From NCBI GenBank assembly GCA_036417435.1, contig CM070919.1:30443318-30507317 (forward strand): 64,000 nucleotides of DNA, read 5' to 3'. Below the pieces are notes generated by a model. It had not been told where the DNA came from and did no database searches. It saw nothing but the letters and a program-made list of their open reading frames with translations. How positions within the stretch are numbered: position 1 is the first letter of the stretch; each line of letters opens with the position of its first letter. This document shows, piece by piece, positions 36,801 to 48,800 of this stretch. Source of the DNA: Inia geoffrensis (taxonomy: Eukaryota; Chordata; Mammalia; Artiodactyla; Iniidae). The position numbers were made by a program, and so were the translations under genes.

Positions 36801-39800
36801 GCCATTATGGAAAACAGAATGGAGGTATCTCAAAAGATTTAAAAAAACTACCGTGTGATCGAGCAATTCCACTCCTGGGTATATATCCAAAAAAATAAAA
36901 TTACTATCTTGAGGAGACATCTGCATTCCCATGTTCATTCACAGCAGCCAAGATATGGAAACAACCTAAGTGTGCGTTGACAGATGAATAGATAAAGAAA
37001 ATGTGGTGTACACAGACACACACACACAAGATGGAATTTTTCAGCCTTAAAAAAGAAGGAAGTCCTGTTCTTTGCAACAACATGGATGAACCTCAAGGGC
37101 ATTATGCTCAGTGAGATACGCTTGACACAGAAAGACAAACACTGCATGGTCTCACTTACATGTGGAATCTAAAAAAGCTGAACTCATAGAACCAGAGGGT
37201 AGAATGGTAGTTCCCAGGGCTGGGAGTTGGGGGAAATGGGGAGATTCAGTTATAAGATGAATAAATTCTGGAGATGTAATGTACAGTATGGTGACTATAC
37301 TTAATAATAACATATTACGTACTTGAAATTGGCTGAAAGAGTAGATTTTAAGTGTTCCTACCATAAAAAAATACGGTAACTATGTGGTGTACATGTATAG
37401 TAAGGCATTGCGTTGTACACCTTAAATATATACAATTTTTATTTGTCAGTCATACCTCAATAAAGCCAGAAAAAAAATAATAATTTATTATCGAAATCGT
37501 TCTGGAGGCCACCAGTTCAAAACGGGTCTCACTGGACTAAAGTCAAGGTGTCAGTGCACTGAGGTCCTTAGGGAGATTCCGAGGGAGAATCCGTTTTCTT
37601 GCCTTTTCCAGTTTTGGAGGTTGCCTGCCCTCCTAGCTCACGACTTCCTTCTGTCTGCACAGCCAGCAGTGGCCGTGTCTGTGGTTCTGACTCTTCTGCC
37701 TCCCTCTTTCCTGTCCTTGTGATCACGTGATCCCATTGGGCACTCCCACCCCGCCCCGCCCCACCCCACCGGCATTCTAAGATCAGCCCTTACCCTCAGG
37801 TCCAGTGGCTGGTAGTCTTAAATCACCCTTTGCCGTAACCTGCCCTATTCACAGGTTCCGAGCATTAGGAGCTGGACATTTGGGGGAGGGGCCGTTATTC
37901 TGCCTGCCACACCCGTGTGCATCTGTGTGATTTTATCACTGTTTTCTGATCATACATAGGGCACTTGCATAATTAAATAATATACTCTTTGAGGAAAGAG
38001 ATAGATACTTTGTATCTTGCACATTTTTGTATTCTTTCCTCTGTAAATGTGCAATGGAATTTTTAATGGGTTGAATGTTTCTGATTATAAATGTAGAAAA
38101 CTTTGTAAAGAAGTTATACTGTGCTAGATTGTTTAATTTGGGAGACAGAAGGCAGAGAGGAACCATCTTATTTATATTCTGTGCATCTCAGTATGAAATA
38201 GCTTTTTATTTAAAGAGAAAGCAAGTAATTAAAAGATGTCTAGCTAATCAAAACTTATTACATTCTGAGGTATTATTTCTGTATAAATGCGCCTGCTTTG
38301 GAACTCTTTAGTAAACTAGTAGAATTTTTAAAAACCAGAGGGGGAGGAAACAATATGTTTTAAGAGCTGCCACACAGGGCTTGATATTTTCACATATTTC
38401 CTTTAATCCTCACAGCAACCCTGAGTCTTCATTTGGGAGTGAGAAACTGAGGTTCACTTAAAAAGTAAATTAACTTTTCCAAAGCATGGAGAAAAGGCTG
38501 TTTTTAGTAGAAAATCATCAGTTCAATAGTTGGTTACAATTTGAATATATTTTAAACTCTTAAATAGCTCTTTTCTTTTCGAATAGACTGTTAATGTGAA
38601 ATAGCCTGCTAATTTTCCGTTAGGGGCCAAAGTACGTGTGTTTAAAGTGGTATGTCACATCTTGAATATAGATTTTTCTTATGTGGAAGGTCATCACTAA
38701 AGAAAAACAGACTCTCTGGTTCCTTCCAAATGAAAATTTAGCAGAATAAAAGAGTTATATGAACAGTAGCAAAAATCTTGTGCATAATTTGATTGGTTCG
38801 TGACAGTTTGTCAGTTTTTTCCTGTCCTCCTCATTGCTTCCCTGTCCTTGAGCAGGGATTTCACTTACATTTTCCTTAATTGAGAAGCAGGTCCAGAAAT
38901 GTCAGACCCTGTGGCCATTCTTCTCTTGCCCTAGTGCTCTACTTTTAGTCCCTCCACTTTCTCTGCTGCCACCTTCTCTATTTCCAGGGGAACTAAAGAA
39001 GGGAGCAGCCTTTTGGTCAGCAATTTGAAAGCCATAGCAAGGAAGGTATCAGATGAGAACACCTCTGTTGTGCTGGGCTCTCATTCCCGAGAGAAGCAGA
39101 ACTGCTTTGTCTCATGGCCTTTGAAGGGAGTTATTGAGAAGGCAACACACCAAGCTGGTGGCAGGGAAGGCAGGTCCCCTCGGTCAGGGTGATTAGCTAC
39201 TCATGTCACGCTGTTCTTCTTCCCACCAGATGCACCATCGCAGATTTCTAAAGCAGATCTGTTTTCACTGTAACAGCAAATTGCAGCGTTATTTTGCACC
39301 AGGCACTGTATTGAGTAGATTATATGACTTACCACCTTTTTTTTTTTTTTTTTTTTAAGAAGCAATATGAGTTTAATTACTCTGGAAACAATCACCCCCC
39401 AAATGATGCCTGAACCTAAAAGGTACATAAAAATGACCAAAAATATCTTAAAATAATAGAGCTGAAGGTTAATTGTCGTTTTTCCCTCAGAGCAAGCGTG
39501 TGTTCAGCTGGACAGTAAATTACAAACCACGTCAAACCATGTTAAAGCAGATGATAAATCTGGTTGCATTTGTTACGACTCCAGGGAAAGTGACCTTGTG
39601 GGAGCGGGGCGTTCTTCCTCCCAGATGTGTGGTCAGTAGGCCCAGGACGGGGCAGCCGTGGAGGCAGCTGATGGAGGCCAGGCCCTACCTGTCTGGCCAT
39701 TGCTCGTCCTGCTGACCCTCTGTGACTGAAGTGGACACAGCACCCTGGCCCTTGTTGACATCACTGATGCACACCCACTGCCCATCAACCGACTCCTTCC

Positions 39801-42800
39801 ACAGGGTCACCCTCTTGTCTCCCCCTGAGGCGGCCAGGATGTTGGCTGTGATGGGCCGGCTCCCGTGCCATACAACATCACTGAACTTGTGCAGCAGTTT
39901 GGGGGACCACGCACTGCCCGAGGCACCATCACAGGCCCAGATGAACACTGGACCATCCTGGGAGCAGCTGGCAATGGTGCTGGTGGGCAGGCCGATGGAG
40001 GGGGCCCAGGCCACATCTCAAACCCAGTCACCGTGCACTTCCAACTTCTGCCCTTCCTTCCACTGCCACCCTCCTCCTCCGTCCACAGTTTGATGAGGTT
40101 GTCACAGCCAGCTAATGCAAACTTCTTGATGTAGTTGGGCTTCTGCTCAGATGGCTGGTCTATGAGGCTTCCAGGTCCGACAGCAGAGGCCCAGCTGACG
40201 GCGTTGCAGCCAATAGTGTGAGCACTGTTGGTCTTCTTCACTTCCCACTGGCCCAACCTGGTGTAAGTCAGCAGAGAAATGGCCTCATCTGAGCTCCCAC
40301 AGGCTAGGATCGGGCCGTAGTCATGGGGGGCCCAGCACACAGAGTTTACTGAGGAGTCGTGTCCTGTGTGCTCATGTGTCTTCTCCCAAGTGCCATTTTC
40401 CTGTTTCCGGTCATAGGAGCAGGATGCCAGGACATTGCCATACATGGGGTGGGCCCAGGCCACTCGCCACGCAGGACCCTCATGACGCCTGAGGTCGGCG
40501 ACAAGGATCTTTCCTCTGCTGAGCACGTCTTGACGGGCTTGTCGTCTGATGAGCAGGTTGCCCGGCGGGTGCCGCGGTGGTCTGCCTGGGCATCTCGCTG
40601 CACCGGGAGGGCCGCTCGGGAAGCCTGCGGGAATCATGTCTTCATGGGGTGTGTCTGCAGTGGTAATGGTAATGACTGACGCCACGGTCATGGCAGCTCC
40701 AGGCCTTAGACGTGGCAGGTCCCGCAGGCGCGTTGACTTACCACCTTCTGTAGTTGTAACATCCCAGTGAGGCGTAGGTGCCACTGTCGCTTCAATTTAT
40801 AGATGAGGAAACTTCAGGTGCAGAGGAGGAGGTCATCCAGGGCCGCAGGGCCTGTGAGGGGAGAGTCGGGATTGAAGTCAGTTATTCATACTGCTCTGTG
40901 CTTTCTCTAGTGACAGTCTTTGTAAATACAATTTCCTATAAGAAGACCACCTACTCTGTGGCGTAATTGCCATAAAATAGCTTTATTTATTGTTTAGCCA
41001 GTGACCTTAATAATTTAAAAATAATTCATTGTGTGACTGTCATATTTTACTTTTTTAATGTAACTTTTATTCTGTGTAATGATTAGTTTCTTTTAAAGTT
41101 TGGAACCCATTCACTGACTTGTGGAAGATAGTAATGGGCTTTGGCCTGTTGATTTGTCTATTGAGATGCAAGTCACATATTGTGAAATTCACCATCCTAA
41201 GGCATATCATTCAGTGGTTTTCCATGTATTCACCAAGTTGTGCAACCGTCACCACTATGTAATTCCAGAACATCTACATCACCCCAAGGAGCCTGTGCCT
41301 CTTAGCAGCAGTCGCTCCCTGCTTGCTCCTCTTCCCATCCTGCGCCTAGAAAATCTGTACAACTTGTGTGGTCTAATTTTGTTTCATGCCATTCTTCCAC
41401 TTCCACATTGAGTTACACTGGCTTTTTCTTAGTCCTGCAGCGCCCCAGCTCTTCCCCACCTGAGAGTCTGCACATAGTGCGTCTTCTATCTGGTGGCTCC
41501 CTCTCTCTTTTTTACTGAAGTACTACTGTTGGTGAGGTGTGATTGATGTGCAGTAGGCTGCAGACGGTTACTGTGTAGAATTTGATGAGCTTTGGTGTCT
41601 GTATACAAACCATTGCCACAATCAAGATACTGCACATATATATCCGCAAGCTCCAAAAGTGTCCTTGTGCCTCTTTGTGCCTGTTCCTTCTCAAGGCAGT
41701 CACTGAGCTGCTTTCTGTCACTATGGATTAGTTTGTACTTTTAAAAATTTTATATAAATGGAATCATACAGTTTGTACTCTTTGTTTGGGAGTGAGTTTG
41801 GCTTCTTCCACTTAGCATAATCATTTTGAGGTTCCTCCAGTCATTGTATGTATCAGTAGCTTGTTTCTTTTTACTGCTGCTGAGCAGCCTTGAATAGAAC
41901 TGGTGAAGGTGGGCGTCCTTGCCTTGTTCCTTGTCTGCTGGGGAAAGCACCTCTTCTTTTATCATTCTTTAGGCTTAGACCCATCATCCATTCTAGTTTC
42001 CCTCGAGTCATTTTCTTTCATATCACCTTGTTCTTTTTCTTCGTAGTCACATAGTGTTTAATTATATATTATTTGTTTAGTGTACTTTTTTTCTCACTTG
42101 TCCCCAAAGACCATATTGTTTTGTTACTCTGTATACAGCACCTGGCACATAATAGGTGTACAAGAAATATTTCTTGAATGAACCCTGCATGAATAGCTCT
42201 TTCTTACTTTCTTGCTAACCATCAGTGTTTTTTAAGTAAAACATCTGAGAGACAGAAAATAATACCACATGAGTTATTAACCATTCCACTCATGAATTGT
42301 TTTATTTATAAATGATTGAGTGAAAAGCTAATAACCTTCAGTAATTGCTTTCATGGCTTTGAATACAAACTTTACTAATTTAAAATGTTTTCTCATGAGA
42401 ATGAATTTGTGGTTTGGGGAACTAATTTTAGTATTTTTCTTCTGGTTTTTCCTTCTGGCTCCTGGAACATAATAAGGAATTCTTAATTAAAAAAATTTTT
42501 TTACCCAGTTTTCTACATTTTTTGAGCACTCTGAAAAGATAACCGAACACAACCTATTAATTTCTAAGTTAGGCAAAGATAGTAGCTTCTAAAAATTATT
42601 TACGTGGTTGATATAAAGCTTCTGCATTTGCGTGGAAGCTGAAAACGCAAAATTGCAGAGCCACCATTAAACAAGCTTTCCAGATGAAACTTTGGGAGAT
42701 GAATGATCATATGTTTACCTAACGAAAAAATTCAGATTTTCACATACGTTCATTTAGATCTATGTGAAAATCATAGATCATTCAGGTAAAAGAATACTTC

Positions 42801-45800
42801 TGTGCTGGACATCTAGGTAGATGGTCTTACCTGGGATCTGGTAAGGATGGATAAAATGAGCATACTTTTCTCTCATGAGCACCTTAAGTTTAGACTAATT
42901 GATTACTTGGTAAACATCCAGCTTGATTTATAACTTCAGTTATAGTAGCATTGTTTTAATTTATGAGGCCACTTGTAAATTGAGTCATTTAAAATGCATT
43001 AAGGGAGTCTTATAAAATAAGAATACTGTGTGAATCTTTTGAAATACGAACATCTATTACCGTTTATATTGTGGAAATTTATATAGTTATGTATATAACT
43101 ATATATTTCATCCCTCAAATGAGATGTACTTAGGGACCCTGATGTCTAAAATTTACACGTTTTCTTTTTATTTATTTATTTAATTTATTTATTTTGGCTG
43201 CTCTGGGTCTTCGTTGCCACGTGTGGGCTTTTCTCTAGTTGCGGCAAGCAGGGGCTACTCTTCGTTGCGGTGTTCCAAGCTTCTCATTGCGGTGGCTTCT
43301 CTTGTTGCAGAGCACGGGCCTTAGGTGCATGGGCTTCAGTAGTTGTGGCGCATGGGCTCAGTAGTTGTTGCTCGTGGACTCTAGAGCGCAGGCTCAGTAG
43401 TTGTGGCACACGGGCTTAGTTGCTCCGCAGCACGTGTGATCTTCCCGGACCAGGGCTTGAACCCATGTCCCGTGCATTGGCAGGCGGATTCTTAACCACT
43501 GCGCCACCAGGGAAGCCCTAAAATGTACACCTTTTCAAAAGTCATTTTGCAGAATCTTAGGGGGAAAAAAACCTCTTTCATTGATGAATTGAGGCTTTGT
43601 ATGAGTCATTTATGGCCAGTTTTTAAATTAGTGAATATTTGCATGTAATTAGAAATGTTGGATTCTTAATGACTGACCTACAAATGAGTGTAGGACTGTA
43701 TTTCACATATAGTCTATGTTATATTAAGACTTAATTGAATTTGTGCATTTTGGTTGTTCTGCTTGAAATGAAGGTCATAGGTAATTGAATATACATTTTT
43801 TTTTCCCCACCATGGGAAATACTCTTAGGATTAATAGGGTTAACATTGATAAGTTAACAGCAACAATAAAAACACTCACATAAAACAAATCAAATTTTCT
43901 TTATGGCTTCACAGATGTATCTTGTGATTTTTCCAGAGGGAACAAGGTATAATCCGGAACTAACAAAAGTCATTTCAGCTAGTCAAACATTTGCTGCTCA
44001 AGAAGGTAAGTAAAAAACTACCTATATTTGAAAATAAAAATTTTAAAGATAATGACCTTTTAAATTTTTGTTCGTAGAGAAGATATTTATGTTTTACAAC
44101 AGATGAAATGAATGAATGTTTTTATTCCTTGAATGAATGTATTATTTCTTAGGAAATGAAATTTCTTCTCATTAATTCATATGTATGTTATTACATATGT
44201 CTGAGAGATTAAATTCAAGTGCTTCCTACAGTACATATTTTGGTACCGTGGATTTAGGCAAAATCTATCTGGGCACATGATTATTTAGATGGAACCTTTT
44301 TCTGCAGTATGGGTTCTGTGTGATGGACAGAGTTTCTATTTTGTAGGTTGACAGACCTAGATTGGAATCCAAATTCTGACATTTATTAGCAGTGTGGTTG
44401 CAAGCTGCCAGATGTTACTGAGCATCAGTTTGCTCATCTCTTAAAAAAGATCTGTGGATTCTGCATCCATGGATTCAATCAACCACAGATGGAAAATATT
44501 TAAAATAAATTTTTTTCAGGAAGTTCCAAAAAGCAAAACTTGAAATTGCCATGCTGGCAACTATTTACATAGCATTTACATTGCACTTACAACTATTTAC
44601 ATAGCATTTGTGTTGTATCAGTTATTATAAGAAATCTAGAGTTGATTTAAAGCATACAGGAGGATATGTGCAAATACTAGGCCATTTTATATAAGGGACT
44701 TGAGCATCTGTGGATTTTGGTATCCAAGGTGTGGAGTTGGGATTGGGGGTAGTCTTAGAAGCAATCCCCTGTGGATACCAAGGGGTATGCCTAAGTCTGT
44801 GTAAGAATTAAAGTAGAAGATATGTGAAGTTCCTATTGGAGAACATTACACACAGTTAGTTCACAGTTCTTAAAAGCTATTAATGTCCCCAATAATGAGA
44901 ATGTTCTTAACATCATATTTTAGAAAATTGGATAACTGATACACCAGTAAGCTATACAATTTAACCAAATTGGCTGTGTTCTCAAAGGTGTCTCTAAAGA
45001 TTGACCGTGGATTAGCATGTGGTCTGCCTACTTTGATCAGCAGCACTACCTGAGCAGATGCCTTGTTGCAGCGCTCGGCCAGGGCCTCTGAGGTTATGAG
45101 AGCCTGCTGCAAGGGTGGTACTGTTCTGTGTCTGCTCTGACCCATGTGGTAGTGATCATTCGAAATGTGTCTGGTGCGTCAGAGGAAATGCATGTTTAAT
45201 TCTAGCTGGTTTGAGTCAACTCGTCATGATCTGAGACAGAATTCTCCCCCTAGACTTCCATCTGGCTAGTCTCCATTTTCTTCCTACCCTCTGGTACTTT
45301 CCGCTTAGCCTCCTTTCTAGCCTCCTCTTCTGCTTCATTCTTTCCTGTTTCATGTTATTTCTGGTGTCTGACTTTGGTCTTTTTCATTTATTTCACTTTC
45401 TGTGTTTTTCATGGTGGCCTTCATCTAAATCCAGAGCTGTCGCCACCACTTATTTCACTGCTGATAACTCACAAAAAGCTTTCTCCCATCTGCACCTCTC
45501 TGCCTGACTCAAAACCTGTATTCACAGTTGCCCAGCGGAGAGCTTCACCTGACTGACTCAAAGGCATGTCCCAAACTTGGTGTGTCAAATACAGTATTTA
45601 ACTTTCCACTCATACGCTCTATCAGCTGGGCCTGTCTCTTCAGGGTTCCTTCAGCTTTTCTTTACAGAATATACAAGTATCCCTCTTGAACTAGTATTTA
45701 GTCTTAGATGAACATTACCACTAGCTTTGGGCTGCATTCCCAAGCATATATTAATTCATATAACCTTAGGCAGTTTACTTTATTTCTTTTGCTCTATTTC

Positions 45801-48800
45801 CTTATTTTTAAATCAGGAATCATAATATCTCCTTCATAGGGCTTTTGTGAGATTCAGTGACATAATGTTTATAGAAAGCCTGGTATTACTGCTAACTTAG
45901 AAAATGGAGGAGAGGTACCACCACAGGTAAATCTATTAATAATGGCAAAAATTGATAGCCGATCCTGAGGGATAAAACAGAAGGGCTAATAAAATTGGAC
46001 GTAAGAACTCCAATCATTACCATTTGGAGCTATTATGTAAAAGGCAAGCAAGGCTTTATGTCTTGTAACCACATTCCTTTAAGAAATATTTATTACAAAG
46101 CAGATATGAGTCCTTATCCAATAGAGCATAGATAAGAACACACGTATATGATGTACAAAGAGATAAGATGTGAGGAGTACAGATAACACTCCGTGGGAGT
46201 TGAAGGAAAAGAGAACTAGTGACACGCAGGGTGCCTGGATGACTGCCAAGAGGAGGTGACGTCGGAAATGTAGAATTAGGGCCGACACGTATGGAGAAGG
46301 GAGGGAATTCTAGGTATAAGAAATAACAATAGCAAAGACATGGAGTTAAGAGCAAAGAGTTTGATGTCTTCAAGCAAAAGATGAATGAAGGAGAGCTGTG
46401 TGAGTTCAGTGCGTCAGGCTGGCGTGAGTATCAGTCACGGAAGGCGGCAAATTTTAGGCTTAGTGGTCTGCATGTCACTGCAGAGTTGAATGGAAGTCAT
46501 TGAACAGTATTCTTTTTAATTAATTCATTATGTTTTATTTAAGAAGTCACAGTCTTAATTCCATTTTTCTAAAAGCATGTTCTATAACTGAGCCCACAAG
46601 ATATTTTGGGGAAAAAAGGGGTTTCATGTCCAAACAGGTTTAGAAAATGTTGCATTTTATATCCTTTCCTTAGGGAGTTATAGTTCACGTTCATGCATTA
46701 GTCTCAGAAAAGTACTGTTGTGAAAATGTCTTATTTTGTTTAAGGAACCGTTTTCTAGATTTGTATAAGAAAACAATGATCTAAAATGGTTACACAAAAT
46801 TTGGGGTTTTCATGAAGTAAATTTTTATAGTTTCAGAAAATTGCGGCTCTCCTGAATTATTCCTTCCCTAATGATTCTAGATTGCTGAGCCCTGACTTTA
46901 ACAAAATATATATTTTACTCTTTGAAGCTTAAAATAGTTTATAGATGAATTAGTTTGAGACTCTTCATAAAAACTTGAGTTATGAAGGCCATAAACTATA
47001 TAAATTTTCAGTTACACTTGTGTGTCACCTCTTATATCCACTTTAATTCTGTTTAGGAATTACAATTTTATATTAGATGAGATGAAAGGGAAACAATAAA
47101 CTTAATATTTGGGAATTTTTTTCCTTTTACTTTTCATGTGTCTTGTAAAATCTGATGCATTTTGTTGTCATTAAATAATCAACTACATCTTGGAACACGT
47201 GTTTTCAATGAGTTGAACAGAGAGCTGAACTCTAGAGAAGTTGACCTAGAGTGCTTTAAGTCCTCACAGACTGTACTGATTTCATTTTTGATTTCTAACA
47301 TGTAACACATTCTGCTAAGGTGGTACAACTAGCCATAATGTCTTCTAGGAGTTTATAATTTAATAGGAAAGATAAAACATGATTGTATTATCTATTGAGG
47401 CGTAACATATTATTTCGTACCTTAATGGCTTAAAATGACAAACATTTATTATCTCACCGTCTCTGTGGGTCAGATGTGTTCAGCTGGTGGCTTCGTGCTC
47501 AGGGTCGGTCTGAGGCTGCAGTCAAGGTGTCCGCCGGGGCTGTGGTCACATCCTGGCTCCCTGGGGAGGAGCTGCCCCCACGCTCATCACACGGCTGTCA
47601 ACAGGCCTCGGGTCCTCTGTGGCTGTTGGCTGCAGAGTCCATTTCTTGACACTTGAGCCTCTTCACAGAGCTCCTCACAACAGGACAGCTTGCTTCCCTG
47701 GAGCGATGGATCAGGGAGGGGCGGGGACAGGAAGAGGGAGAGGTAGTGACAGTGCGAGCATAGGGGAGGGTGAGCGAGACAAGCATGGTCTTCTCAGAAC
47801 CTAACTTCAGAAGTGACATCCCATCGCTTTTGCCGTATTCTCTTCGTTAGAAACAGTTCACTGGGTCCAGCCTACACCCCAGGGGAGACTGTACAGGGGT
47901 GTGACTACAAAGAGGGCCGTGCCAGAGGCTGCCAACCTCAGTGGTGCTCAAGTAGGAGTTTTGCGTAAATGGTGACATCGCGCTAGACCGTGATGAGACA
48001 CGGATGAGCAGAGTGCACTTGAGGGTAACTCAGTTCCAGATGCGGGTTCAGTGAGGCTTCCTGGGAGAGGAAGCATCTGGGCGGCTGTAAAGAGCCTCTC
48101 GCTAGAAGAGGCATTGGTTGTGGAGAGGCTGCCTTTCAGTAGGAAAGGGTGGCACGAGCCCAGGAGCGCTGAGAGCTCTCTGCTGTCTCAAAGCACAGTG
48201 TGTAGGGCGTGGGGCAGAGTGAGAGCCTGGGGGGGTTCCTGCTACTGGCAGGAAGGCCTGAGCGCGGCTCCGCAGGGGCAGTTGAGGTCCTCACAGTAGT
48301 GACCAGATGTCCAGAAACTAGTACACTGTTTTCAACACCTTCGCCTCTTACAACCCTTTTATAATGTGTGATGGACTAATTCATTAAATATATTAAGCAA
48401 GTCAGAATTAGCCCTGGACATTTTATTGTATCTTTTCACTGGTCAGATCACTAGTTATTGTTGAGGTATAATAAGTTTGTGTGATGGAATGAGTATAATC
48501 CCAGATTACTGTCTGTGTGGAGAATAACAGAATTATTGTGTGTTTTGGCTTTGAAGGACTAATGACTTCTTTTGTACAATTTACACGTGTGTGTGTGTGT
48601 GTATTCCTATTTAAACATTGGTGTACTTTTTTCGGTTGGGTAAGACAAATGGTTATTTGCAAATAGATTTATTTACTGTGTTATGTTTACGCAGATTTGT
48701 CATTTCAGTCCAGGTTTTAGGGCCTGTGTTAGTCACCTCAGGCTGCCGTAACAAGCCACCACAGACTGACTGGCTTAAACAGCAGACATTTATTTTCTCC

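Larger units (their letters stand above)
33938..43914 (+). other. AGPAT5: AGPAT5 intron 4
   Basis: A 10-kb phase-0 intron that holds antisense SINEs at 35399 and 43165, a nested LTR/L1 block (36272-37912) and MIRs. It also contains the SEC13 processed pseudogene and old L1 remnants (41110-41990). Positions 33938-35398 contain no recognisable gene; a pyrimidine-rich patch lies near 34600-34690. Confidence 0.85.

Noticed and set aside
39807..40784. A 325-codon open frame that could be taken for a SEC13-like gene
   Set aside because: It mixes in-frame and out-of-frame SEC13 segments, lacks introns, and has a poly-A tail and target duplications: a processed pseudogene.
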